NCBI GenBank assembly: GCA_037179385.1
Contig: CM074184.1
Coordinates: 14,402,001-14,466,000 of the forward strand
Direction of reading: 5' to 3'
Length of the DNA: 64,000 nt
Origin: Holothuria scabra
Taxonomy: Eukaryota; Echinodermata; Holothuroidea; Aspidochirotida; Holothuriidae
Every line of letters starts with the position of its first letter. Within the stretch, counting starts at the first letter, position 1. Positions 10,743 to 23,052 of this stretch are shown here, piece after piece. Below the pieces are notes generated by a model, which worked only from the letters and a program-made list of their open reading frames with translations, did no database searches and was not told where the DNA came from. Position numbers and translations under genes: made by a program.

Positions 10743-13615
10743 CTTAACATATCACGCACCATAAGATTGTTTAGAACTGTTTACAGCATGTTTAGATGAC
10801 ATGAAATTTCCCTTTTAAATTGCACACAGTTCTGTATGGTTTATATATGGGAATAATTATCATTGTTTGGACTTAGCAGAATTTTACGCCGCTTTAGTTG
10901 TCGTCAAATTGAAATGTAAAACTCTTAGAGGGTCTGATATATAGCATTATTTGAAATTTTGCAATTTTCTCAAGCGAAAATACTTGAATACCTCTCTGTG
11001 ATGACCTTCTTTCTGGAAAAGTCACTTTTCTGATACCGTGTTTGAAATTACCTGTAATTCTGTGTCAGTTAATTTTTGTTTTAAGATAGCAGACGTTTTT
11101 AAGCACAATTAATGCCACTGAAAACGACATCACTTACATTTATATCAGTTCTGAATGCATTGTGTACTACAATAATGTCGCGAAAGATAAATATCGATCA
11201 GTACCATGAACTCTACTCACTTTTTAGGATTACACCCCTCTATTGATATCAGATGAAAAGCTGACAATTTGTCTAAGAAATGATTTTAAACAAATGAATT
11301 AGTAGACATGTTCTGATGTCAAAATTGCAGAAAAGGTCTAACTTTTCCTGAAGAAATTACATTCTTCCTTTTTGTGACATTCCCCTTTTCTGCCTGATTA
11401 TATCCTGTTGTTTCGAGTCAGGCGAAAATGAAGCACAATAAATACACACTTGGTACAGTCAACTTTTACATCTGACTTATTGATTAACAGTAGGGTAACA
11501 GATCAGGATCAGCGGGCTGTTAGGAACCTAACATCTCTCTGACCAGGTATACCAAAACACTCAGAAAAGGTACTTAACATTTTGGGTGGTGCATCTTAGT
11601 CCTCTTCAAAATGCAAAAATGTTCCAGGGAGGGAAGGAGGTGTGTCCTCCCCACTACAGCTCAAAATCACAATTTGGCATCATCTCTATTTTTAAAGGTG
11701 TCACATTTAGCAGGCACCAATGTTCATCTAGGCTTTTCAAAAAGCAAAGTTTTCCAAACGGGTAAGTGTAATCTACGGACCCCCCCCCCCCATGTCAGTC
11801 AGGGGACTTTATACGATCTGACCCCACCACCTCAGGATTCCCGCGCATATTCAACTGATTTGATGAGGTGTATGGAATTCTTAAGAAGCAACATCAGCTT
11901 GAATCTTAAAAACTGAAATCTAATCTCTTCTAAGAATCACACCTATTCAAACTTCTTTCACTCAAAGAGCCTGTTTTACCTTAAGTTTCCAGAAGGCAAA
12001 TCATAATGGGTCAAATCATAATGGGTGGATACGTCATTACAAGAAGCAATGATCGATATAGGGATATGGGAAAGACAAAATTGGGATTCAAAACCTTGAT
12101 ATCTTCACTTAGGTTCAAACTTTAATTTAAGTTTGTCACTATACTTTGACTTTAAAGTACTTGAATTCTCTCAATTGTGTAATTTGGAAGTCCTATTTAA
12201 AATGCCAGTGTATATGTGCATATGAATATACATTGATACATGTCGCATATATACAACCGCACGTTTCTGGAAACTGAAAACTGTATCAAATGTTATTGTA
12301 ACACCTGGAGTTCCCTGTACAAAGTTCACTAAGACTTTAGGTGAAAGAAGTAAAACTTGTTTGGATATTGTTGTCGTTGTGTTCAAGTCTTTAGTCTTAT
12401 TGAGACCCTCCAATACTCATTTTTTTTTTTTAACTTTTCCGTTTTTTTCATTTGTTTGTTCAAGACAATAACAATAGATCACCCAGATTCCTGTTTGTGT
12501 GGTGTTCTATTTAAGTAATAATCATAACATTTTAATATTAATTATAATCTAGTTCCCTAATATATGGAATGGTTTACCAACTTGTAGCTATACTTAGCTA
12601 ATCATGCTTATTGCTTCAAGAATAGTCACAACTCCCATTTCACTACATAAAAGCAATTGGATGTCATGAAAACCTAGGATACTTTCTTACTTACGTACAC
12701 AAATTGAAACATATTTTTTTAAGAATCTTCAACACATAATTGGACTCATATGGAACACTATGGTCAATGCGATTGGCATCTCCTTCATAGTAAAATTCTG
12801 ATATTTATAGATTAAAGCAAAAGAATCGGAGAAGACTGATCCAAACTCCGACTTTTCACAAAAAATTGAAGATGTGAGTAACCAAATTAATGGTGGCCAT
12901 TTTACAAAATGAAGGCCATTATATCATCACAGAAAGAATACGTGTGGCCCTATAGTCAGACAGAGTCGTTACGTCTGTGTGAATGCCAGCCTTTTCCGTT
13001 CTTAATGACAAAAAGTTTCAAGTCTTCAAAACGAAAAGATATAGGAAGACAAATAATAGTGGCGCCCATTTAAAAAGATAACGGGCAATAACATCTTTGA
13101 ACAATATCACAGTTACTGCCAATCAGATTGAAACAGATTGGTAGGGGAAAGGTCGCCAAGAATCAATAATAGGAATGAAAAATTATTTCAACAAAGATTG
13201 AATAATAAATTTCAAGTACATATTATTTGAAAGAGATGGTTATTGTGTCTCCTTTCAAACATGCCTTTGTTAAAACCAAGAAGAGTGGCGGCCATTTGTC
13301 GCAACATGTTAAGTCCTTTTAGGTGCCCTATGGGTAAAACTCCTTTCATGTCATGCTCTACACTGAATGCCAAATTTCCTGTTTGTATCAGATAAGAAAC
13401 AATTTCCTCAAGTGTTGTGCTTATTTGCTATACTTATAAATGTTATTACTCAATTAAAGAATTCTTGCGTCTCTCTAAAAATGAACAAACAATTTAACGT
13501 TTGTAGCCCCTTTTTTCCAAAGGATGATATTTTCAATGTTGGGAACTATGGTCTGTTCTTTCCCTTAAACAAATGAACACATTTTTGACTCAATCCTCTA
13601 GAAGAACAGACTTCC
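10743..13615. other. Long AT-rich spacer
   Basis: Contains a C tract at about 11780-11793 and a T tract at about 12420. Short ORFs have no recognisable domains. Confidence 0.5.
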
Positions 13616-13619
13616 TAAC

Positions 13620-14790
13620 ATAGGTGGCGGAAGATGTTTTTTATTGGAGGGCAAAAAGTTTTCGGCAGCCGACATAATGGTGACACCGTAAGGCGTTCAG
13701 TTTTGCGCGAAGCACAAAATCCCATCGACGTGGGGTCCATGGGTCGCTTAAGGCCCCTGGTGGGGTTCGGGGCAAAGCCCTGGTAGGGCATGGGGGCTGG
13801 ATACTTTTGTAGGGGGTGACTGGAGTTTAATACCAAAGCGTAGCGCCACCATCAGTTGGTGGGGAGCTTACAAAGGAAATTTTGGATTTTAAAACCTCCC
13901 ACATGGCTGGTAATGGCATTTGCCAGGTTAATTTGTCTCAAATTTTCTTGAGAAAAATTTGTGATTTTTTCTAAGATTACAACCCACTTTTGGGGTTAAA
14001 CTCTACACTGGACTATGTATCCTAGGATAGCAAATCCGGAATCCTGCTGAATGTTGCAAGCAGTTGTTCCAGTGCACACCTGGGTAAGGTACCGGTATTT
14101 CCAGAGGCGTAGGGTAGCATTTCAGTTTGGGGGGAAAAGATTTTTACCCGAAAAATGTAATTCTCCCCGTAAGACAGTCAAAAATTCGTACCTCTCAGAC
14201 AATCAAAAATGACATTTCCCAGGCTTGTAAAGGGAATCCAAGCAGTAGCTTTTTAAAGTTTCAATTGCAGAAAAACGCACGTTCGTTCGAAACTAAAATT
14301 CAGCCAGAAAGACTAAGCGGAGCGCCACCATTAGTTGGCGCGAAGCGTACAAAACATTTTTAAATATCCGACCCCTCAGACAGTTGAAATGGCATTTCCC
14401 GGCCTATATGGGGATCTAAGCAGTCGCTATTTAAGTTTCCTTTTGTAAAAAATGATCACTTGAAACTTAAATTCTGCTATGAAGCGGTCTACGTGGATCA
14501 CCACCATAAGTTGGGGTGAAACGTACAGGAAAGTTTGAAAAATCTGACCACTTCAGACAGTCAAAAATGTCATTTCCTATGCTTGTTGGGGTAGCTAATT
14601 CGAGGTTCTGTTTGCACGAAAAATGTTCACTTGAAATTAATATGCTACTAGGAAGACAATCTGCGCGGAGCTTCACCACTGGTTGGCGCGAAGCGAACAC
14701 AAATTTTTGAAAAATCGGACCCCTAAGACAGTCGAAAATGACATTTCCCAGGCTTGTAGGGCGATCTAAGCAGTCGCTATTTGATCAGAG
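13620..14790. repeat. Tandem array of about 175-bp units within a dispersed repeat
   Basis: 'gcg.agcgccaccat.agttgg' followed by 'gaagc.tacaaa', 'ccgacccctcagacagt', 'tggcatttcc' and 'agcagtcgctattt' recurs with phase near 13845, 14320, 14500 and 14672. The 5' part has the motif 'ggcccctggtggggttcggg', seen in variant or inverted form at about 36960-37005 and 38240-38272. An inverted copy of the unit lies at about 51610-51760. No coding potential. Confidence 0.65.
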
Positions 14791-16400
14791 AATTACCAGA
14801 TAAAATGTATCATTACCAATCGATGAAATGGTCCAGCATATTTTCGGGGGAAACTACAAAACAGAATTGAAAACATGCTAATGAATTTTACTAATTGTGA
14901 CTCTTGGCTAAAGTCAATATATATTTAAAAAATTGTGTGTCCAAACTTCCGACTATGATTTTACTTTTGAAAAAAATTGGTCTATGGGGAGCTTAGCAGT
15001 CGCTATTTTGATCAGAAAAATCAGATGAAATATACTACCACTGGATGAAATGAAGTAGATGATTTTTTTTGTACTAGTAACACTTATTGACAGAATTGTC
15101 ACGTTACAAGGTGTGTTGAAATGAATTTTCAAGCAGACTTTCGGGAAGACATTCTCACCCTGCATCATTAAAGTATCGCAAAACAAATTACCGCATCCTC
15201 GTAACCAATGCCCGTATTTGGCTATAGAGCAGGATAGATGGCAAACTTTTGGGCACCTGAACACCCTCTTGTCCATCCGTTGAATTAATTTGGCAATTGA
15301 AAACGTCCCAGCATTTTTTTAAACTTTGCCCGTATATTTGACCATTTCGGGCAAATTTTTGCAAGGCTACAGTGTGAAGTTGAGATGATGAAATCCTACC
15401 CAAATTCTACCCAAATGTGTCGCAGATTTTTTTTATCTTCCATGAAAATTGTATTTTAAATATAGCGTCTTCTGTTTGTCGGCACAGATTTGAAGCTATT
15501 AAAATAATCGGCCATTTCGGGTATTGCGTTACACAAGATTTAAAAACAGTCTCAAGAATAACTGTTTCTTTTAAGTCACAGGCTTCCCAAATATGTCGCG
15601 ATTTTTTTTTTGTCTTTCAACCTTTCGTAACTATGTTGCCCTTACTATGGTACTTTTCAATTTTCGGGCAAATGCCTGAAAGAATTTGGACATTCGACGA
15701 TTTCGGGCATTGTGTTGTGATTATCTGTGAAGTAACGGTCACAGCTTTTTGAGCTCATAGACCCAAATATTCTACCCACCACAACAAGTATGATTTTGGA
15801 ACGATTTTGTTCATCCTCAGGAATTGAAAAAACCCTTTATTAGGCAGAAACATCCCAGATGCTTGGAGCACACTTTAATCCTCAAGGTAGCCAATTTTAG
15901 CCACTCTAGGAAATTATCCATCCTGAAACCCGACGAGTAAAAAGTCAAGAGATTCCGAAAATATGAAGCTTGTCACAGTTTACCTGAATTTATTCCGAAA
16001 TTCAAAGTGGGGCACAATCGCAGAATACCCTGCAACTGTTTGAAGGGCGAAAATAAACTCTCCTACAGGTTATCGTTAATTTGGGGGTCCAGTAGGCGAA
16101 GCCCCCGGAAGCTTTGCAAATTTTGCAATCTGAAAAGTAATATTTGAGCCAATGAATAGCCGAAATGTAACCAAAGCAACTTAAATTTGTTTAAATACTT
16201 TTGAAAAATTTATTTTGCGAAATTCAGTTATTGGGAGCCATGCCCCCAAAATCTCATAAAAATTGTTGTGGGAAATCCCCCCTTGCCCCCTGCCTCCCTG
16301 TCCCCCCGCTATCTGTAAATTAACAGATATTATCTGTAAATTTTCATTAGGTATAAAAATATTTTTTACGTAAACCATTTCACATGGTACTCTTAAAACT
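14791..16400. other. Spacer with decayed pieces of the preceding repeat
   Basis: Short matches such as 'agcttagcagtcgctatttt' (about 14989-15008) and 'ggcgaagcccccgg' (about 16096) echo the 13.6-14.8 kb family. There is no gene before LRR-2. Confidence 0.4.
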
Positions 16401-16431
16401 TTCTTCCTAGGTCAAGAAATTTACACAATGG

Positions 16432-17638
16432 ATGACATCAAAAACAGCTTGGTTAATGCAAATGGTCATTCTGCTCACAGTTACTACAGCAAAGATCGGC
16501 TCTTCCTATGAATTTACAGGAAATACCGTCAACTGTTCCCATATGGAGTTAACAAATTTAATGGAAGACGTTGAGGAATCTTGCAATCTTCCAAGGGAAA
16601 TCGAGGATGCTATCTTTGATTTATTTTTTAATAATATTACTCATACCAACAGAATACAACACCTCCTTTTGTATACAATATCCCTGGACCTATCTCATAA
16701 CAAAATCTCACATTTAAACAGATTAGGCTGCGAACCTACCGATCTAAAACTACTAAACCTAAGCTTCAATAATATAGAAATATTGAATACTGATATCTTT
16801 CTATCAGCAACATCATTGACCGCGATAGACATAAGTCACAACCACATTGATTTCGTTGAAAACAAAGATTTTACATTTTTATCAAAACTGGAATATCTAA
16901 ATCTGAACTGGAATCAATTATTAATTATCGTCATTTCATATCATATGTCTCTATTTGCTGAGGCAATTAATTTTGAACAACAACAGGTTGAATGAAATAA
17001 GAGTTGAGAACTGGACTCCTCAATTACTGGACTTACGCTGTAACAATTTTACTGAGATTCCTGTCATTGACGAGTACAGGAGAGGAGTGTTATCTTTTGG
17101 AGGAAATCCTTCGAATTGTTCAGATCTGTTGAATATTCCTGTAGCCAGTAGCTGTTATGACGTTGCAATGACGTTCAACTCAGTAAATACCCAACAAAAT
17201 ATGATAAATTCATATAAAACAGTGAAGGAAGATACGTCACCATCGCAAACCAGGCAAGCTATCACGGACTTTGATGCTAATGCTACGAAATTTATAAAAA
17301 CTTTTCAAAGTAAACCAGTTGGACCGAAGAATACGGAATCATCCCCTGAGCATACCAGCTCAAATTACATCACAGGAAATATTTGGATGGGATTGTTTGT
17401 TTTTATCGCGTCGCTTGTTATAAACCATGCAAGCAAGCTACTTCTCAACAAAATTTCATGTACATCCGGAAACGTAAGACAGTCTCGCAATGAACGTAAC
17501 AACATCGCATCGAGCATAAATTCCGATTTTTTTGAAGTCAAATTGTCAGAAATTCGTCACAGTTATCACAAATCAACCGTCAGCTTTGAAAGTGATGGCG
17601 TTTACGAAGAAATACCGAACGTGGTTCATACAAAGTGA
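16432..17638 (+). pseudogene. LRR type I membrane protein, paralog 2 (LRR-2), single-base frameshift
   Basis: Two overlapping frames form one paralog. The first (16432-16995) gives a signal peptide (about residues 1-24) and LRRs at LDLSHN (85), LNLSFN (108), IDISHN (132) and LNLNWN (156). The second (usable from about 16925 to 17638) gives LRRs at LILNNN and LDLRCN, FGGNPSNC, a weak membrane segment around IWMGLFVFIASLVI, and a tail ending YEEIPNVVHTK. From LNLNWN to LRQLIL is 61 nt against 60 nt in LRR-1, so there is one extra base between 16897 and 16958. Relative to LRR-1 and LRR-3 it lacks the second LRR and the CxC N-cap, and its tail lacks the YKW/RYxRxDxVYG box and SWI end. A possible splice acceptor (ttcttcctag) at 16401-16410 hints at a 5' UTR intron. 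It is either a recent pseudogene or an intact gene with a base-calling error; the long open second half favours recent or artefactual breakage. Confidence 0.65.
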
Positions 17639-19053
17639 GACCTCCCACATACGCAATACATTCATATATAAATGGAGTAGATGCTCAACAGTTTGGATTC
17701 CTCACAAGTTTCTGCTAACTCCACCTCAGTTAACCAGACGTAGACCCTCAAATATTTTATCAAGCCTAAAAGCTCATGAAAATGGAAGATACCACCCTCA
17801 TTGCTCTCAAACAGGGATAACTTCATGTAATTAAAGACCTTCTTTCATCAACACGACTATAAACAATAACTGGATGTATACAAGTGAAGAACCATGAGAC
17901 TCATTGCAACTTGACATCGATGAAAACATGAAATTAGATATTGTGTATGACAAAAGCTGTTCCGGTTTTGTTTTCCTACGTTTCAGTAGCATTCCTTTAA
18001 CAAAGCCAACAATTAAATTCATGCTCTCCTTTAAATTGAGAGTAATGGCACCTCGTCGAGACATGTAATCAAAATACATTCTCACAAACCATTCCTCAAA
18101 GAATATTAGGCCATTTTGAACTTCGGGACAAGTACCGGTAGTCCCAGAAATCAGAACTTGGGGCAAAACTGGCCGGTTTATCTTTGTAGGCGAAAATTAC
18201 TCCGACTTGCTGACTTTCAGAATCGTTATCAAAAACTGTAATGTTTGGTTTTGAAGAGGAAAGTGCAGTATCATGACGTTTTTAATGGTTTCTTGTTTAG
18301 TACAAGTACATGTTTGTAGTAGTAGTAGTTTATTTCACGGTTGATTGCGTACTTGGACAAAAATTGCAATTGCGAAGAAAAGTTTGAAAACGTTAACCAT
18401 TTAGACTTTCTTTCCTTTGGTCACTAATATATGAAAGGGTTTGTTGTGTTTTAAGTCCTAACCAAGGAGCTCTAATATGAATTGGACGTGTAGTTTACTA
18501 AGTAATTTTCGACTGGAAGGACTCACAGATTAGAAAAAAATTATTCTGTATATCCTTCGAACGGTTTTTAATGTGAGATCGTATGCCGTAGTTACTTAAA
18601 TCTCTCATAACCAAATTGAAATTTTACTTCCATTCCAAGAATAATGCACGACTTGAGGAATTCCCCCTACGAAAGGTGAAAGGTGTAAGTTGGGTTTTCG
18701 CCCTTCGGCACTTTGCCAAATAGTTAAGGATACTTTGGGAAAGTGAAGTTCCTTCCTACTTTAATCATTCGAGAGATAAGCCTAATCGGTGACTGGCTTT
18801 TGACTTAAATAATGTGTAGTAGGCCTTTCAGTTTTTCTACAGAGCCCGCTAGAAACGGGGTACTCATCCCGAATCTTTTTTTACAGAAGGTCGTACGTCT
18901 GAACGGTTGGTCTTGTTAGTCTTTGTCACCGTGACCCTTCAGTCCGTCAGTACGCAAATCCTTCGAGCAGTCGAAATTCTCTTTGGGGTATATGCTTGGT
19001 TTTCGCACTTTTGCTCATAGCTAATGAGCAGAGGAAGCTTTGATAAAAACTCT
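17639..19053. other. Spacer downstream of LRR-2
   Basis: No polyadenylation signal or gene I can defend. A short GTA run lies near 18317. Confidence 0.45.
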
Positions 19054-19057
19054 TTAA

Positions 19058-19308
19058 CCCTTTACCGTTGTGCTCCGATCGGGGCATATTTGCGCGCCTC
19101 GGGAGTGGGCGGAAAAGCGGACGTAGCCCGCCCCGCATCGGCTTCCGTAGGCCATTGACCCCGTGACCTTAAACTATTGTCTCTCTCGCTGTTGTGGCCG
19201 AATTTTCGGGTAGCTACTCGCAGTTTCGAGCTCCGCGTGAAACAGTAAAGATGTGTGACAGCCGAGCTCTCCGCATGGGTCCAAAAGGACCCAAACAACG
19301 GTAAAGGG
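19058..19308. mobile_element. piggyBac-like MITE with TTAA target duplication
   Basis: TTAA (19054-19057) is followed by CCCTTTACCGTTG, and the right end CAACGGTAAAGGG is followed by TTAA (19309-19312). The perfect 13-bp inverted termini starting CCC and the TTAA flanks are the piggyBac signature. The 251-bp element is GC-richer than its surroundings and carries no transposase. Confidence 0.85.
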
Positions 19309-19312
19309 TTAA

Positions 19313-20424
19313 GTTAAGCTATGAAGTTGGAGTATTAATTTCCTTTTCAGCCAGTTTTCTAGAAAACGGAACCGAAACCTCGTATAAAAGACCCATGGTG
19401 TATAGTCGAAGTGACGCTGTTAAGTTATCGGTCTTTCTCCTGAGGACGTATTTCTTTCGTGTTCAATGTTTGCTCATTTTTGGCATCCAGTGAGAATGAC
19501 GCTTTAAAAATATCGCCCTACTATACACGTTATACATACATAAACAGTAAAATATTCCAGGGAAATCATTGCAAAGGGTTCTGCTAACATTATTTCAATT
19601 GCAATCGCAGGATATACATGCAGGTAACTGAACTAGGCACTACTAGCCCATTACCGAGTATGGGAGGGGTGAAAAATCTGCGGTATTCCACTGCTTTTCT
19701 CTTCTCTTGGCCTAAAAGGTGGTATACCTTCCGTGGACACTTGTCACAATATTAAAATTATTTCTGTAAATTTACATGCTATTTATGACAACATTTTATC
19801 CAATGGAGTGTACGTTTTTGCCTCTATACTGTAGTCATAAACTTGACATAAAGAGAACGTTTCATTTTTGTAATTTTTATATAGAAACTATTTTGCACAA
19901 AACTCCATTATAAATTGAATTACATTATCTGCTTTAAATAAATTTACTTTAGTTTACTTAAATTTCCTACAAACGAATGTTATATATATCCAATTCAATA
20001 CATATCGGGTATTTATTGTTTTATTCTTTGTTTAGGTTATTAATCATTTAATAATGCAATACGCAAACCTTTACAATTCAAAATACTACGATTTTAATTA
20101 TCCCATACTTTGTTAAAAGTGGCCAAGTTCACTTTCACAGCCTCTTCATTGTCACAAAGAGCGTAACATTGATTATTTATTTGATCGAATGTGTACGAAT
20201 GGTTGAACAGTCAGCTCCTGTAATTAGTTTCCCATCGCCACTAGGCCCAGCTGTCAACTACGTTACTCGTGCATCACACCTCGAAGAAGCAACGTACAGT
20301 TCCATATAACTGCTACTATTCTTGCAAATATTGAATCGAATCACTTTTGGCAAATAATTTATTGCAAGGGAGACACGAATCAGCAAATAAATCAATTATA
20401 TAAATCAAGTTGGAGTTATCTTCA
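19313..20424. other. AT-rich spacer, nothing recognised
   Basis: No gene or repeat boundaries seen. Confidence 0.5.
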
Positions 20425-20640
20425 TCTTTGCAGTCGGGAGGTCAAGGGCTCGAGTCCTGGCCGGATCATACCGAACACTTCATACCGGAGCCTATTGCCA
20501 TTGTGCTTGGTGCTCAGCATAAGCAATGGAGTATGGGAAACAAGCTGGTGAGTCAAAACTGGAAAAAAGACCGAGCCGGCTCGACTTGAACCAATTTCTT
20601 AGAAACTCGGCCGTAAAACTCCATTTTACCTAACCTCTTC
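20425..20640 (+). mobile_element. SINE copy 3
   Basis: Starts just before a B box-like GGCTCGAGTCC, then the shared body: 'attgccattgtgcttggtgc', 'gggaaacaagc', 'gagccggctcgacttgaacc' and 'ggccgtaaaactccat'. The A box is absent. Tail 'cctaacctc'. Confidence 0.75.
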
Positions 20641-22230
20641 ATTTTTGTGTTATTTTGTTACTCGGCTTCTTGGATAGACCCCCTTCCTCAGTCTCAGGGG
20701 GGCGATTGGCTAAACATTTACAATCAGGTGCGTTGGTGCAATATAACATTCCCCGTGCAATGCATTGCAGATAGCCAGCATTGGCACTTCCAATGGTATG
20801 TCTTTGCCTACATTACATAATAAATTGTTTGGGGGAAATAACCGGCAGTTTAAAGTTAGCAGTGGGATTTTAATAGTTAAAAAAGGACCAAATGAGTGAT
20901 AGAAGAGCCCCTCGAATCCCCTGAGTATGTACATGTACGTTTCAAGTCCCTAATAACGGGGCTTCGTGTAGAGTGTAGTAACTTTGATTTCTGCCTCCGA
21001 CAGAAACATTTTCTGGTGGACCACAGTACCGTAATCTGTAGGAATATACCTTGGATCTTTCTACGGGAGTTTCCAATAATTTTTTAGGTGTGGCATGTGC
21101 AACATTGGGTCATGGAACTACCAACACGGATTGGATTTAAGACCACGGCATTTTCAAGAATAGGTGTTCATGCTTTACCACAGTTTTCAATGCAGCGCGG
21201 TTTAGCCCTCTTTCTCAAAAAAGGTTCATACATTTTCAGCAACTAGCTCTCAAGAGAATCCTATCATACAGTGGGCGCCATACAAAATTTGAAAAAAATG
21301 CCTCTACACGCGTCTATTCGGTACATTATTTCATTTTTGATCCATAAAACTCGATTTTTTTTACGTCCTCTGGCAAAGGGCCGTTCGAAGAAACCAAACT
21401 CTAAACTGCTTCCCGAAGAAGCTATAACGTCCACTAAAAGACAAGACTTGACCAACCTCACGTCCCACGCACCATTTACATCAGTGGTCTGTCATGTATG
21501 GCTCCATTCTAGACTGGATGAAAAAAACAGGTACTACACATGATCTTAACCGATTAGCTGTCGTTGCAATGAAAACCTTTCGATCTTTACTCAAAGATTT
21601 GAAGGCTCCAGTCGGAAACGAAACTGAGGCCTACCTGATGCCCAAGTGTGGAGGCCTCTGTGCTTATACGTGATTAATACAAAAAGATTGAAGCTGCTTA
21701 ACTGCCAATAAAGGACATCCACGTGACTCCATAATTGGTAAGCCACGCCCACAGTCGGGCAAATATCAGCAGTGTTTTACTGCACAAGTCACACTTGGGT
21801 CGTTAGCTGTTACTCAGCTAGACTTTGCAAAGTCTCTCCTGGCGATATTATTCGCCCACCAATGTTAAAAATGTTTTATCCAAGCCGATTAGTCGATTCA
21901 AAATCTTACGCCCTCTATTTGTGGCCGCCCTGTATCCACGTCCACCGGAGAGTGAAAATGAACGCAGAAAGAGGGAGTAAACGAGAAGAGCAATGATTAC
22001 GGGTCTTATTAAAGAGGGAGTGAAATTTGATTTTGTAAAGATGATTTGAGCAGACTCTGCAGAGTCTATTACTCAGCTAGCTACACGAGCTAGCGTACTA
22101 CACTACTTTTAACCCATTAAAAGGAACGGAGGCTTGTGACGTCAGTGAAAGCACTTGATATAGTTTTTTTTATCCTGAGCTCTATGGCGAGCAATCCGTA
22201 TCAAATCATGGGGAGTCGACATGTGCCAAT
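20641..22230. other. Spacer with a fragment of a dispersed repeat
   Basis: The stretch 21364-21400 ('ctctggcaaagggccgttcg' and on) is similar to 35722-35757 and its duplicate at 61457-61492, so a repeat fragment is present. ORFs on both strands here are not supported. Confidence 0.4.
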
Positions 22231-22234
22231 TTAA

Positions 22235-22532
22235 AGGCAGTCATTCGTCACCCCAAACTACAGTTTCAGTATACATATATCAGAACTCTCAATTGGTATA
22301 GCTCTTTGACTGGCATCACATTCAAACAATGCATCATAGCTAAATTACACAACATGGGCACTGAGAGTGTCTTGATTACACACTATGGACTTGTTTGGCC
22401 ACTGGGACAAGCCATGAAGCAAAAAAACTAGGATTGTGTCTGGATAAAGTTGAGTGTTAGATAAATGTGGGAGGGGCTAGAAGTAAGTAGGTTGGGAGAA
22501 TTGGAACTGTTTGGGATGATGAAAATATGCCT
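22235..22532 (+). mobile_element. TTAA-flanked piggyBac-like MITE, full copy
   Basis: TTAA at 22231-22234 and 22533-22536. Left terminus AGGCAGTCATTCGTCACCCC, right terminus (inverted) AGGCATATTTTCATCATCCC. The length is 298 bp, against 297 bp for the copy at 7633. No ORF. Confidence 0.75.
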
Positions 22533-22545
22533 TTAACTTCGACAA

Positions 22546-23052
22546 ATACCAATTTTATCTGACATACACCAATTTAAATCGACACCTACCGATTTACCTT
22601 ATTAATATATTTGATATTCCGATTTCGCAATCGCTTCAAAGCACGTGCTCTTTGAAATCCGCTGAAGCTCACCACTTCAATGACTTTTAAGAGTTTAAAA
22701 ATGAAATACTGCCATTACGCTTCGTGCTCAGCATTAGCAATGGAGTGGGGAAAACAAGCTAGTGAGCCACAACTGGAAAAAAGCCGAGTTCGGCCTGACT
22801 TAAAGCAATTGGTTGAAAACTGATATGCACAACATCAATCTAACACTTTCCAACATGCACGTTCAGATAGCATGTTACCATACTCAACAGCATGACAGCA
22901 ATCGCCATTTGACAATGGCTAAATGAGTTCAAAGAGATGACGCCTTAGCGGATTACAAAGAGCGCTTTAAGCCTTGAGGAATAGGGATATCAAATATGTT
23001 TATGAGGTAAATCGGTTTGGTGTCGATTTAAACTGGTATGTGTCGATTTAAA
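22546..23052. mobile_element. TIR element of about 500 bp interrupted by a SINE
   Basis: The left segment 22546-22606, containing 'tttaaatcgacacctaccga' and 'tttacctta', is mirrored at 23003-23052 by 'gaggtaaatcggtttggtgt' and 'cgatttaaactggtatgtgt'. The arms are about 50-60 bp and imperfect. The interior contains SINE copy 4. It abuts the preceding MITE almost directly. Confidence 0.55.
22690..22835 (+). mobile_element. SINE copy 4 (3' body)
   Basis: 'actgccattacgcttcgtgc', 'agcaatggagtggggaaaac', 'aagctagtgagccacaactg' and 'aaagcaattggttgaaaact' match the other copies. The tRNA-like head is missing. Confidence 0.65.

Noticed and set aside
17655..17690. YKW codons downstream of LRR-2 resembling the juxtamembrane box
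   Set aside because: They lie after the stop, in another frame and far from the membrane segment, and the rest of the box (RYxRxDxVYG) is absent.
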